Positions 51,572-60,075 are shown, numbered from the stretch's first letter. The stretch: 60,186 nt of DNA from Acidimicrobiales bacterium (GCA_029245675.1 JAQWOV010000022.1:1-60186), one strand, 5' to 3'. The notes: generated by a model not told the origin, from the letters alone. A program made the numbers and translations.

Positions 51572-53504
51572 CTTGTTTCTCTGACCCGTCGTCTATGACC
51601 ATCATGACGACGCCTTGTTCGATTTGTTGTCCAACGGCAACAAGTATCTCAGTGATGGTTCCTTCTTCTGAAGCATTGATGTGATGTTCCATTTTCATAG
51701 CTTCGAGAACAAGAAGTATTTGTCCAGTTTCTACGACGTCTCCAACTTGCACTCTGATGTCGAGCACGACACCTGGCATTGGTGAGACAAGCCCATCAGC
51801 GACTTCATTTGTTCCAGGCGGTATGAAATGAGGAATGATTGACAGGTGAGCGGTACCACGATCCATTTGAATAAAGATTTCATCTTTTGCTCTAGTGACA
51901 AGATGCGTGGATCGGATGCCATCGATCTCGACATCTATATCATTTGGAGAGCGGCGATGAACGCGAGTTCGGTCAATTCCATTTAACGTAAAAGAGCCGT
52001 CTCTTTTGCTGTGATAAGCGACGTCGTACTGTACGTCCCCTGACGTAAAAGAAATTTGTTGGTCGGGGAAACGAGAGTTTCTCCAACCGCTGGGAGTTTG
52101 ATCAAGAACTAGTGCGGCTGACCTATTTTCTCCTTGGATCCAGAGGGCCGCAATTGCTGCCGCACGAGAAATCTCATCGCTGGTTAAAAAGTTACTGTTG
52201 TTTGGACTATGTCTTTCAATGAAATCAGTGGTTGTATCGCCGGCAAGAAAAGCTTCGTGTCGCAGAGTTGAAATAAGGAATTCACGATTCGTAGTTACTC
52301 CTCCAAGATGAAGTTCCTCAAGGGCTTTTGCGAGCCGCAGAGCGGCTTCTTTACGGGTTGAACCTTTTGATGTGACCTTGGCGAGCATTGGGTCAAATTG
52401 AACACCAACTTCCGTACCTTTAGAAACGCCTACATCCCAGCGGATATTTGGATTCTCAGGAACTTTAAAGGCTGACAGAGTTCCGATAGCAGGGAGAAAG
52501 TTATTTGAAGGATCTTCAGCGTAGAGCCGTGCTTCAATAGAGTGCCCGTTTGAAGAGATGCTCTCCTGAGTGCATTCCATCTTTTCTCCCTGAGCGACAA
52601 GAATTTGTTGACGCACTAAATCGATTCCGGTGGTTTCCTCAGTAACTGGATGTTCGACTTGTAAACGAGTATTTACTTCAAGGAAAAAGAATTCTTTAGA
52701 GTTGTGGTCTAAAAGGAACTCAACTGTTCCTGTTGATTCGTATCCGATGTTTTTAGCGAGATTCAATGCCGCTTCAGCGATCGAGTTCCGCAGTTTAGAA
52801 TCAATTGTGGGCGAAGGGGCTTCTTCGATGATTTTTTGATGGCGTCGTTGAATTGAACACTCTCGTTCACCTAAATGGATGAGATTGCCGTGGCTGTCAC
52901 CAAGTATTTGAATCTCAATGTGATGAGAGCTTGGAACGTAACGTTCAATGAAGACTCGGTCATCTCCGAAAGATTTCAAGGCTTCACGCTGTGCTGATTC
53001 AACGGCTTCAGACAGGTCTTTTGAAGACTGAACTACGTGCATTCCTTTACCGCCACCACCCGCAACTGCTTTCACAAGCAAGGGGTATCCCACGTCGTCT
53101 CCGGCCATTGGATCATCAGAAGAGGGAAGTATTGGCACTTTGGCATCAACAGCAGCTTTTTTGGCTTCTATTTTGTCGCCCATAGATTTGATCACTTTTG
53201 GTGAAGGGCCTATCCAAATGAGTCCTGCATCAGTTACTTCTTTAGCGAAATCTGCATTCTCTGAAAGGAATCCATATCCAGGGTGGATGGCGTCTGCTCC
53301 CGTTTTTAAAGCAGCAGCAATGATGGCTTCGCCGTCAAGGTATCCAGGAATATGTACAGCGAGATCAGCAGTATTCACAAAAGAAGAGTTTGCATCTGCT
53401 TCTGAATAAACGGCGACGCAGCGCAAGCCCATATCTTTAGCGGTAGCGAAAACACGTTCTGCGATTTCACCACGGTTCGCTACCAGAATTGTTGAAATGT
53501 TCAT
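51564..53504 (-). CDS. Acyl-CoA carboxylase biotin-containing (alpha) subunit
   Basis: 646 residues: biotin carboxylase domain (VANRGEIAERVFATAKD; ATP loop VKAVAGGGGKGMHVV; MGDKIEAKKAA; LEVNTRLQVEHPVTE), linker with BT-like beta domain, and C-terminal biotinyl domain with the target lysine in VLEAMKMEHH near residue 610. It carboxylates biotin for the beta subunit coded just upstream (4-bp overlap). Geranyl-, methylcrotonyl- or propionyl-CoA could be the substrate; AtuA next door favours an AtuF-type role. Confidence 0.93.
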   Translation of the reverse strand: MNISTILVANRGEIAERVFATAKDMGLRCVAVYSEADANSSFVNTADLAVHIPGYLDGEAIIAAALKTGADAIHPGYGFLSENADFAKEVTDAGLIWIGPSPKVIKSMGDKIEAKKAAVDAKVPILPSSDDPMAGDDVGYPLLVKAVAGGGGKGMHVVQSSKDLSEAVESAQREALKSFGDDRVFIERYVPSSHHIEIQILGDSHGNLIHLGERECSIQRRHQKIIEEAPSPTIDSKLRNSIAEAALNLAKNIGYESTGTVEFLLDHNSKEFFFLEVNTRLQVEHPVTEETTGIDLVRQQILVAQGEKMECTQESISSNGHSIEARLYAEDPSNNFLPAIGTLSAFKVPENPNIRWDVGVSKGTEVGVQFDPMLAKVTSKGSTRKEAALRLAKALEELHLGGVTTNREFLISTLRHEAFLAGDTTTDFIERHSPNNSNFLTSDEISRAAAIAALWIQGENRSAALVLDQTPSGWRNSRFPDQQISFTSGDVQYDVAYHSKRDGSFTLNGIDRTRVHRRSPNDIDVEIDGIRSTHLVTRAKDEIFIQMDRGTAHLSIIPHFIPPGTNEVADGLVSPMPGVVLDIRVQVGDVVETGQILLVLEAMKMEHHINASEEGTITEILVAVGQQIEQGVVMMVIDDGSEKQDG

Positions 53505-55147
53505 AATCTAAACACCCCATACTTTCTGGCTCCTTCAATAGGTTTATTTCTCACCACTGAAAGGCAGAGCCCCACCACGGTTCGTGTATCTCGAGGATCA
53601 ATTATTCCGTCATCGCTTATCGCTCCAGTGGCGACGAGGGCAAGCGATCCTTTTTCTTGTATCGCTTCAACGGCATCACGTATTTCTGCGTCGGCTTCTT
53701 CGTCGAACTCTTCACCTTTTCGGGCGGCTTGGCCTCGGCGAACCTCAGACATTACCCCCGCTATTTGCTTGCCGCCCATAACGGCAATCTTCGCGGTAGG
53801 CCAAAGGAAAGTGAACCTATTGCCGTAAGCCCGTCCCGACATTCCGTAGGTTCCGGCCCCGTATGAAGATCCAACTATGACGGTTATGTGTGGCACGGTT
53901 GAGTTAGTTACGGCGTTGATCATTTGGGAACCTTTTTTGATGATTCCGGCTCGTTCTGATTCGCTTCCAATCATGAATCCAGTGATGTTTTGCAAGAAAA
54001 GAAGGGGGATGTCTTCTCGGTTGCATAGTTGGATGAAATGGGCTGCTTTTTCTGCGGCTTCTGGGTGGATTACTCCATTGTTGCCCAAAACGCCCACCGG
54101 GTAGCCATGAATTGTTGACCAGCCACAAACCATAGTGGTTCCGTATCGGGGTTTGAATTCTTCAAATCTTGAGCCGTCAACTGTTCGAGCGATTACTGCA
54201 CGGATATCTAAAGGTTGTCGAAGGTCTCGACTTATTAACCCGAGAAGTTCCTCTGGATCATAGGCGGGAGGTTCGATGGTGTAACTCGGGTCAGGGCCTG
54301 CTTTATTCCAATCAAGGTGAGATACCACTTCTCTACACATGCGTATGGCATCCATTTCGTCTTCTGCGAGGTAATCAGCTAAACCTGATTTTTCGGCATG
54401 CATCTGTCCGCCGCCAATGGTTTCAGCATCAGCGATTTCTCCAGTAGCCATTTTTACTAAAGGTGGCCCACCGAGAAAGACCTGGGATTGTTCTTTGATG
54501 AATATGTTGTAGTCAGACATGCCGGGTTGGTAAGCGCCGCCCGCTGTTGCTGAACCAAAAGTTACACATACTGTTGGTATGCCTAATTTTGATAACTCGA
54601 TCATTTCATAAAAGAATCGTCCGGATTCTGCGAAATGGTCGGTCTGTACTCTTGTTTTTTTCTCGCCTCCGCCGGTGCGTACTCGTAAGTCTGCTCCGGC
54701 TGATTCCACAAAACTGACGTAGGGCATGTGGTTGTCTCGAGCGATTTCAATTGCTCGCATCCATTTTTTACCGGCGTAGGGGGTTAGGGCTCCAGCTAAT
54801 ACTGAAGGGTCGTTGCCGAGTATTACGCATTCTGTTCCGGCGATAACTCCGATGCCGAGAACCATTCCTCCGCCGACGGCATAGTCGGAGTTGTATCCAG
54901 CGAGTGTGCTTATTTCCAGGAATGGGCTATCAGGGTCTAAGGCGTGGGCGATGCGTTCTCTGATAGGCATTTTTCCGCGAGAGCGGAGACGATCCATGGC
55001 TTCTGGTCCGCCTCCGGCTTCGGCTTCTGCTAGTAGGCCGTCGATCACTTCGAGTTGTTCAAGGGTGTCGGATCGGTTTTGTTCGTATCTTTCGCTGCCT
55101 ATATCAAAAGAGGAGGGAAGAGGTGGGGCTAGTAATGAACGTGGCAT
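53501..55147 (-). CDS. Acyl-CoA carboxylase carboxyltransferase (beta) subunit
   Basis: 548 residues from the ATG at 55147. Carboxyltransferase domains with RERIAHALDPDSPFLEI, FGSATAGGAYQPGMSDY, VFLGGPPLVKMATGE, and in the second half LFLQNITGFMIG and SYGAGTYGMSGRAY. Closest in style to methylcrotonyl/geranyl-CoA carboxylase beta (AtuC/LiuB). It heads an eight-gene overlapping operon and has a leaderless-type promoter (TTGCGC-17-TATGCT-6-ATG). Confidence 0.92.
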   Translation of the reverse strand: MPRSLLAPPLPSSFDIGSERYEQNRSDTLEQLEVIDGLLAEAEAGGGPEAMDRLRSRGKMPIRERIAHALDPDSPFLEISTLAGYNSDYAVGGGMVLGIGVIAGTECVILGNDPSVLAGALTPYAGKKWMRAIEIARDNHMPYVSFVESAGADLRVRTGGGEKKTRVQTDHFAESGRFFYEMIELSKLGIPTVCVTFGSATAGGAYQPGMSDYNIFIKEQSQVFLGGPPLVKMATGEIADAETIGGGQMHAEKSGLADYLAEDEMDAIRMCREVVSHLDWNKAGPDPSYTIEPPAYDPEELLGLISRDLRQPLDIRAVIARTVDGSRFEEFKPRYGTTMVCGWSTIHGYPVGVLGNNGVIHPEAAEKAAHFIQLCNREDIPLLFLQNITGFMIGSESERAGIIKKGSQMINAVTNSTVPHITVIVGSSYGAGTYGMSGRAYGNRFTFLWPTAKIAVMGGKQIAGVMSEVRRGQAARKGEEFDEEADAEIRDAVEAIQEKGSLALVATGAISDDGIIDPRDTRTVVGLCLSVVRNKPIEGARKYGVFRL

Positions 55148-55153
55148 GCACAC

Positions 55154-55182
55154 AGCATAGACCGGTAATTAAAATAGCGCAA
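55154..55182 (-). promoter_or_regulatory. Promoter of the carboxylase/AtuA operon
   Basis: On the minus strand TTGCGC (55182-55177), 17 bases, then TATGCT (55159-55154), six bases, then ATG. There is no Shine-Dalgarno sequence, so the message should be leaderless. Confidence 0.55.
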
Positions 55183-55190
55183 AGTTACCG
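55163..55190. promoter_or_regulatory. Inverted repeat, candidate TetR operator
   Basis: CGGTAA (55163-55168) and TTACCG (55185-55190) are exact inverse copies 16 bp apart, spanning the -35 of the operon promoter. A TetR dimer bound here would block transcription. Confidence 0.35.
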
Positions 55191-55255
55191 TTTTGTTTTT
55201 TGAATCCATCATTTCATAGCAGAGCATTTAGCAATGGCATTACTTGTGAACGTTC

Positions 55256-55261
55256 TATGCT
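55256..55261 (+). promoter_or_regulatory. Putative -10 box of a leaderless metY transcript
   Basis: TATGCT lies six bases before the metY ATG and is identical, including the preceding TC, to the -10 of the divergent operon. No ribosome site or clear -35 is seen. Confidence 0.4.
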
Positions 55262-55267
55262 TTAAGA

Positions 55268-56554
55268 ATGAGTGAACATGAGTGGGGTTTTCGTACGAGA
55301 GCTTTACATGCAGGCGGGGGACCAGATCCGACAACCGGTGCTCGAGCGGTTCCGATCTATCAATCAACCAGTTTTGTATTTGAAGACACCGCTGATGCAG
55401 CCGACTTATACGCCTTGCAGAAGTATGGAACGATATATACACGCCTTTCAAACCCTACGACAGCAGCATTTGAAGAACGTATGGCAAGTTTAGAAGGAGG
55501 AATCGGAGCGGTAGCCACCGCTAGTGGTCAAGCAGCTGAATTTCTGACTGCAGCAGCATTAGCGATTTCAGGTGACAATTTTATTACCTCATCAAGTCTT
55601 TATGGCGGCACACTCACCATGTTTGGAGTCACTTTAAGAAATTTTGGTATCGAAGCAAGATTAGTGGAAGAAGAAAACCCAGAGAGTTTTGCTAAAAAAA
55701 TAGATGAAAAAACTCAGTTTTTATATACCGAAATTATAGGTAACCCATCAGGAGCAGTTGCCGACTTAGAAGCACTAGCTGATGTGGCTAACGCCCACAA
55801 CTTACCTCTAGTCGTTGATGCTACTTTTGCTACTCCCTATCTGTGTAGGCCCATGGAACATGGTGCAAGCATTGTTTTGCATTCAGCTACCAAGTTTATT
55901 GGTGGGCATGGAACTTCTATGGGAGGGGTAGTTTCCGAATCAGGACGCTTTGATTGGGGGAGTGGACGGTTCCCTCAAATGACTGAACCAAATTCTAGGT
56001 ACAACAATCTTAAATTTTGGGAAAACTTCGGCGAGTATGCCTTTTGCACCAAACTTCGGGCAGAACAACTAAGAGACGTCGGGGCCTCGTTATCGCCATT
56101 TAATGCTTTCATGCTCCTCCAAGGACTTGAAACCTTGCCTCAACGTATGGACGAACATGTAAAAAATGCACAGAAAGTAGCCGAACATCTGGAATCACAC
56201 CCAAAAGTAGATTGGGTCGCTTATGCCGGATTACAGAACTCTCCTTATCGTGATTTAGCGCTTCGTTATTTACCCAAAGGCCCTGGGGCAATTTTTACTT
56301 TCGGTTTGAAAGGTGGTCGTTCTGCTGGATCAACGTTTATAGAGAATTTAACGTTGATTAGTCATTTGGCCAATGTAGGAGATGCACGCACGTTGGTTAT
56401 TCATCCGGCTTCAACCACTCATCAACAGCTATCTGAGGAGGAAATGAAATCGGGAGGAGTCACCCCAGAAATGGTGAGACTTTCAGTTGGGTTAGAAGAT
56501 GTAGATGACATTATTTATGACTTAGATCAGGCCTTAGAAAGGACGTCGTCATGA
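55268..56554 (+). CDS. metY: O-acetylhomoserine sulfhydrylase
   Basis: 428 residues, Cys/Met metabolism PLP enzyme. Family landmarks: [47 protein letters not shown], and the PLP lysine in [12 protein letters not shown]. Converts O-acetylhomoserine (from MetX) and sulfide to homocysteine. Unlike metX it shows no SAM riboswitch. Overlaps the CoA-binding protein gene as ATGA. Confidence 0.94.
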   Translation: MSEHEWGFRTRALHAGGGPDPTTGARAVPIYQSTSFVFEDTADAADLYALQKYGTIYTRLSNPTTAAFEERMASLEGGIGAVATASGQAAEFLTAAALAISGDNFITSSSLYGGTLTMFGVTLRNFGIEARLVEEENPESFAKKIDEKTQFLYTEIIGNPSGAVADLEALADVANAHNLPLVVDATFATPYLCRPMEHGASIVLHSATKFIGGHGTSMGGVVSESGRFDWGSGRFPQMTEPNSRYNNLKFWENFGEYAFCTKLRAEQLRDVGASLSPFNAFMLLQGLETLPQRMDEHVKNAQKVAEHLESHPKVDWVAYAGLQNSPYRDLALRYLPKGPGAIFTFGLKGGRSAGSTFIENLTLISHLANVGDARTLVIHPASTTHQQLSEEEMKSGGVTPEMVRLSVGLEDVDDIIYDLDQALERTSS

Positions 56555-57048
56555 CAGAGCGAACACCTATTGCTGGTTGGGAACCACCATCAGCCACTCA
56601 ACGCCAGAGTATTTTACGTTCGGTTAAATCAATAGCAATGGTAGGTGTTTCGGCAAACCCCTCACGCCCTTCTAATTTTGTTGCTACCTATTTGTGTAGT
56701 TCTACAACTGATTACGATGTCTACTTTGTTAACCCCACGACAACAGAAATTTTAGGTCAACCATGCGTTCCTTCTCTGGAAGATTTGCCTGTAATTCCTG
56801 ATTTAGTTGATGTTTTTCGCAAGATCGAAGATGTTCCAGAAGTGGCGACAGAAGCTGTTGAAATAGGGGCCCGTGTGTTTTGGACTCAGTTTGAGTTATG
56901 GAGTCCAGAAGCAGCCGAGATTGTATTAGATGCAAACATGGAGTTAGTAATGGATCGTTGTCTCAAAATTGAACATGCTCGTTTTGCTGGTGGTCTACAT
57001 CTATCTGGGTTTGATACGGGAGTTATTGATTCACGGAGAAATCGATAA
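56551..57048 (+). CDS. CoA-binding domain protein (YccU type)
   Basis: 165 residues. Rossmann-like CoA-binding fold: SIAMVGVSANPSRPSNFVATYL, YFVNPTTTEILGQPCVPSLEDLP, and VMDRCLKIEHARF near the end. Function unknown, but the gene commonly follows metY in actinobacteria, which suggests a link with sulfur amino acid metabolism. Translationally coupled to metY. Confidence 0.88.
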   Translation: MTERTPIAGWEPPSATQRQSILRSVKSIAMVGVSANPSRPSNFVATYLCSSTTDYDVYFVNPTTTEILGQPCVPSLEDLPVIPDLVDVFRKIEDVPEVATEAVEIGARVFWTQFELWSPEAAEIVLDANMELVMDRCLKIEHARFAGGLHLSGFDTGVIDSRRNR

Positions 57049-57051
57049 CAA

Positions 57052-57480
57052 CTATTTAGATTCACAAATAATCAGAGGAATGTCTCGGTCAGTATTCTTT
57101 TGGTACTCGGCATAGTCTGGCCAAGCCGCAACAGCCGTAGGCCAAAGCTCAGCTTTCTCTTCCGGGGTAGCGACACGCGCTGTGCATTCAAGAATTTCCG
57201 ACTCATCTTGAACAACGATGTTCGGATCGGAAATCAGGTTGTCGTACCAAAGCGGATTGTTTGGCGCCCCACCTTTTGAAGCCACAAGGAGATAGTTGCT
57301 GCCATCGTGGACCTTAATTAGGGGACTAATACGGGTTTTGCCAGTACGGCGCCCGGTTGTGGTGAGAAGGATGCAAGGAGCACCTTGCATGTCAAAGCCT
57401 TCTCCGTCGGGAGCTAAGTAGCGTTCAACATGGTCGGCTACCCAACCCCAAGTACTTGGTTCATAATTTTCATCTGTCAT
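57052..57480 (-). CDS. Deazaflavin (F420)-dependent nitroreductase family protein
   Basis: 142 residues, Ddn-like split beta-barrel: APCILLTTTGRRTGKTRISPLIKV, YLLVASKGGAPNNPLWYDNLISDP and the C-terminal WPDYAEYQKNTDRDIPLIICE are the family hallmarks. Binds F420H2; substrates in actinobacteria include quinones and nitro compounds. Convergent with the CoA-binding gene, 3 bp apart. Confidence 0.88.
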   Translation of the reverse strand: MTDENYEPSTWGWVADHVERYLAPDGEGFDMQGAPCILLTTTGRRTGKTRISPLIKVHDGSNYLLVASKGGAPNNPLWYDNLISDPNIVVQDESEILECTARVATPEEKAELWPTAVAAWPDYAEYQKNTDRDIPLIICESK

Positions 57481-57579
57481 AAATGGATCATAGGTCTATT
57501 TGGTGATATTTGGAAAGTAATGGAGACGTTTGATTTACCCCGATACGATGAACATGTCTCATTACCTGATGAGATGCAT

Positions 57580-57657
57580 GCATCGGTGCCCGAGTGGACC
57601 AAGGGAACGGCCTGCAAAGCCGTAAAGTCGCGGGTTCAAATCCCGCCCGGTGCTCCA
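57580..57657 (+). tRNA. tRNA-Cys (GCA), CCA encoded
   Basis: Acceptor GCATCGG pairs with CCGGTGC (57647-57653, one T-G), D arm CCC/GGG, anticodon stem ACGGC/GCCGT around loop CTGCAAA with anticodon GCA, T arm GCGGG/CCCGC around TTCAAAT. Discriminator T at 57654, then CCA. Confidence 0.94.
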
Positions 57658-57709
57658 AAACTAAATCATGATATATAGTCAAAACAGAGTTGACCAGAAA
57701 GGACAAACT

Positions 57710-58276
57710 GTGAGCGATTCCACTGAGAATCCGGCTGAAGAAGAAACAGACGGACCTGGATTCCCACATACGCCCCCTTTGGGAATTAAAGCAGTTCATC
57801 CCGGAGATGAAATTCCAGGACCGCCAGAACCTGAACAAACACCTCGTCCAGAAAGAGCAAAGATTGGCTGGGGGATTGTTGCACTAGTTTCTTTCGCCGC
57901 GATTCTCTCAATAATCGGAACATTTCTTCCCTGGACAGAACTACGTGGAGAGTTCGTGATTCGAGAAATAGGTTGGGATCAACCAATTGACGCGCTCATC
58001 GTCTTATTTAGCGGACTTGCCGCAGCATTAGCAGCAGGAGCGATTCTGTCGGGAGTAAAAAGTCACATAACTACACTTTGCTTGTTTACCGCCGGTGCAA
58101 TTCATGCAGTGCTAGCGATAATTAAAATTTTTGATGTTGAAAACATGGAACCAACAAGTGGTTACAGCTATTCCATAGGGGTTGGGTTGCCAATTATTAT
58201 CGTTGGTGGAGGAACTCTAATCGTGGCATCTTTTCTTGAATGGGGATCACGACGACGCGAACAGGTGTCCTCTTAA
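57710..58276 (+). CDS. Small membrane protein, unknown
   Basis: 188 residues from GTG 57710 with AAAGGA upstream. A Pro/Glu-rich cytosolic N-terminus of about 55 residues precedes four hydrophobic segments (roughly 54-74, 93-116, 118-138, 152-175) and a basic end. No family recognised. It lies between tRNA-Cys and tRNA-Val, and may be read with the tRNAs. Confidence 0.65.
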   Translation: MSDSTENPAEEETDGPGFPHTPPLGIKAVHPGDEIPGPPEPEQTPRPERAKIGWGIVALVSFAAILSIIGTFLPWTELRGEFVIREIGWDQPIDALIVLFSGLAAALAAGAILSGVKSHITTLCLFTAGAIHAVLAIIKIFDVENMEPTSGYSYSIGVGLPIIIVGGGTLIVASFLEWGSRRREQVSS

Positions 58277-58303
58277 AAGCCCACTGCTACCATTTGAGAT
58301 TCG

Positions 58304-58380
58304 GGGCCGTTAGCTCAGTTGGCTAGAGCACCTGCATGACGCGCAGGGGGTCGGGGGTTCAAATCCCTCACGGCCCACCA
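58304..58380 (+). tRNA. tRNA-Val (GAC), CCA encoded
   Basis: Acceptor GGGCCGT/ACGGCCC, D arm TAGCTCAGTTGGCTAGAGCA, anticodon stem CCTGC/GCAGG around ATGACGC giving anticodon GAC, T arm with GGTTCAAATCC. Discriminator A at 58377, CCA at 58378-58380. Confidence 0.96.
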
Positions 58381-58383
58381 TTG

Positions 58384-58416
58384 CGACCAGCGGTTTTGCT
58401 GGTCGTTTTTGTTTTT
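58384..58416 (+). terminator. Rho-independent terminator after tRNA-Val
   Basis: CGACCAGC (58384-58391) and GCTGGTCG (58398-58405) form an 8-bp stem with a GGTTTT loop, followed by TTTTTGTTTTT. It starts only three bases after the tRNA CCA. Confidence 0.92.
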
Positions 58417-58690
58417 GGATTGGTTGTGTCATTTCGTTGATAGCCAATTTGATAGCCAACATTCAGTTTTCGCAATTCAATTGCTTTATTTCGTGAGCGT
58501 CATCTTAGACGCTCACTTCGTGTAAGAGAAGAAGCAGTACATAAGCGACCAGACAGCGGGGGAGCAGTACAACCGACCGCAGTGGTGAAGAGAACATGTT
58601 TTTGAACAGTTCTGTCCTTAAGCCTTTCTCTATTTCTTTTGTACTGCTGAAACTGAAACCAGTATGGTTTCTGTTTCTTCATTGTTTTCT

Positions 58691-58709
58691 CCCCCCCCTT
58701 ACCCCCCCC
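58691..58709. repeat. Two C8 homopolymer tracts separated by TTA
   Basis: Eight C at 58691-58698, TTA, eight C at 58702-58709. Located about 100 bp before the lipoprotein start and some 65 bp upstream of its -35 box. Such tracts are prone to slippage, and the opposite strand has two G8 runs. Confidence 0.95.
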
Positions 58710-58772
58710 ACGTGTCCCACTTGGGAGGGGATTTGTTTAAAAACCTTGAAAATTCAGGGTTTTGTCAGAACC

Positions 58773-58803
58773 TTGACATTGTTGTAATTACGGTTGCTAC
58801 TCT
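58773..58803 (+). promoter_or_regulatory. Promoter of the lipoprotein gene
   Basis: A consensus -35 TTGACA (58773-58778) is followed, after 19 bases, by TACTCT (58798-58803), or with 17 by GCTACT. The ATG is six bases beyond, and no ribosome site exists, so the transcript is probably leaderless. Confidence 0.5.
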
Positions 58804-58809
58804 TGGAAT

Positions 58810-60075
58810 ATGCGAAAGTTTGCTTTGGTTTTAGCGATTGGACTGTTTGCTGCTGCGTGTTCTTCCTCACAGGAGAATGAACTCGGTGAAGCCCTCCAGG
58901 AGATTCAAGAGTTAGAAAACCAACTTCGCGATTTAGATGAACTTTCCAACGAAGAGGGTGCAGAAGAGATACTTGAAGAGATAAAAGCTCTACAAGACCA
59001 AATAAGCGACCTTGAAGTAGCAGAAGAAACACAAGAACTGCTGGAAGAATCTGACGAGGCTACTTCGAGCACTATTTCAAATGAGGCCACTTCAAGTACC
59101 ACTCCAATAACTTCTTCTACTGTTTCTCAGACAACCGCTGCTACCACAACTACGTCAGCTCCTTCTAACCTTCCTGCACCAACTACTACCGCCCCACCAA
59201 CCACTACCGCTCCACCAACCACTACCGCTCCACCAACCACTACCGCTCCACCAACCACTACAACGGAACCACCACCTGCCTGTAATCAGGCGACTGAAGG
59301 CGAAGCGCCTGAATTCGACTATGCCTATGGTTTTTATGCAAGCGACCACTTAGCGGTTTTTTATGGACCGCCGCATAATTACACCCATTACGGAAGACGA
59401 TTTGAAATCTCTTTCGATAACGGAACCAGCTGGGACCACTTTGAAATCAATGGATCCCCTACCTACAACTTAAAAGGATTTGGATATCAGTTATATAATG
59501 ACGACATTTTTTCTAATGTTCCAAGTGGCGGCAACTACCTTCTGCGAGCATGCGCTTATCGAGGAGTAGGTGGGAAGTACGGCCCCTCGCAATCAGTCAC
59601 GTTGAACACCCTCAACCCCCCTAATCCAGTAAATTCTGAAGGTTTAAACCAATGGTCAAATTACGATTGCGTGCCTGCACAATGCGCCTCAGCAGGTTTT
59701 CCTGAGTTACCTGCTGGAGAGACAATGCTTTGGTGGATTCCAGCGGGAACTGACAACGAAGTACCAAATGGAACTTGGCGACCTTGGGACGGCTACTCGC
59801 ATAACAACACGTGGTTCATGCTCAGCCACTACGAGGCCCAATATCGTGTGAACGGTACTACTACTTGGAGTAACGCTAATATTCTCGAAGAAAAAGAATC
59901 TAATTGTATAGGAAATCAAGAGGCAACAACTTGCAAACACGGAATTCGAATAAGCATGCCAACCCTTTCGACATGGCATGACGTAAGAATTCGCGCTTGT
60001 AATCCAGGAGGATGTAGCGCCTACAGTCCGATTTTCCATCCTTGCCCAGGGGGTTGCACCTCAGATCCACCATAA
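58810..60075 (+). CDS. Secreted lipoprotein with coiled coil, Pro/Thr repeat stalk and C-terminal two-part globular domain
   Basis: 421 residues. Lipoprotein signal ending in AAAC with lipidated Cys17; acidic coiled coil about residues 20-82; Ser/Thr-rich linker; a stalk of PPTTTA repeats (about 123-151); then about 270 residues in two related-looking halves, each with a stretch like RRFEISFDNGTSW or AQYRVNGTTTW followed by a Cys-containing RACAYRG or RACNPGG, resembling fibronectin-III/Ig-like modules with disulfides. Likely displayed on the cell surface on a stalk. Function unknown; adhesion or ligand binding is plausible. It sits alone in a repeat-rich region next to a tRNA fragment. Confidence 0.8.
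   Translation: MRKFALVLAIGLFAAACSSSQENELGEALQEIQELENQLRDLDELSNEEGAEEILEEIKALQDQISDLEVAEETQELLEESDEATSSTISNEATSSTTPITSSTVSQTTAATTTTSAPSNLPAPTTTAPPTTTAPPTTTAPPTTTAPPTTTTEPPPACNQATEGEAPEFDYAYGFYASDHLAVFYGPPHNYTHYGRRFEISFDNGTSWDHFEINGSPTYNLKGFGYQLYNDDIFSNVPSGGNYLLRACAYRGVGGKYGPSQSVTLNTLNPPNPVNSEGLNQWSNYDCVPAQCASAGFPELPAGETMLWWIPAGTDNEVPNGTWRPWDGYSHNNTWFMLSHYEAQYRVNGTTTWSNANILEEKESNCIGNQEATTCKHGIRISMPTLSTWHDVRIRACNPGGCSAYSPIFHPCPGGCTSDPP
59176..59262 (+). repeat. 18-bp tandem repeat coding the Pro/Thr stalk
   Basis: Nearly five copies of an 18-bp unit of the form GCTCCACCAACCACTACC (first copy shortened to 15 bp). Copies 3 and 4 are identical. Copy number change would alter stalk length in frame. 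Confidence 0.95.

Larger units (their letters stand above)
58417..58809. other. Gene-free region between tRNA-Val and the lipoprotein gene
   Basis: About 390 bp with no convincing gene; the small frames on both strands look random. It holds a direct repeat TTGATAGCCAA/GATAGCCAA (58437-58459), a 9-bp perfect hairpin GTGAGCGTC/GACGCTCAC (58493-58516), three copies of the 7-mer GCAGTAC or its complement, two C8 tracts, and an AAAACCTTGAA/TTCAGGGTTTT hairpin (58740-58763, too tight a loop to close fully). The density of repeats is unlike the rest of the window. Confidence 0.75.

Noticed and set aside
58590-58612. LexA box in the lipoprotein upstream region
   Set aside because: GAACATG...GAACAGTTC-like bases occur but the half-sites do not have the four-base spacing of the true boxes.
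58596-58787. 63-codon + frame between tRNA-Val and the lipoprotein
   Set aside because: It passes through the C8 tracts, has no ribosome site and reads as random hydrophobic sequence.
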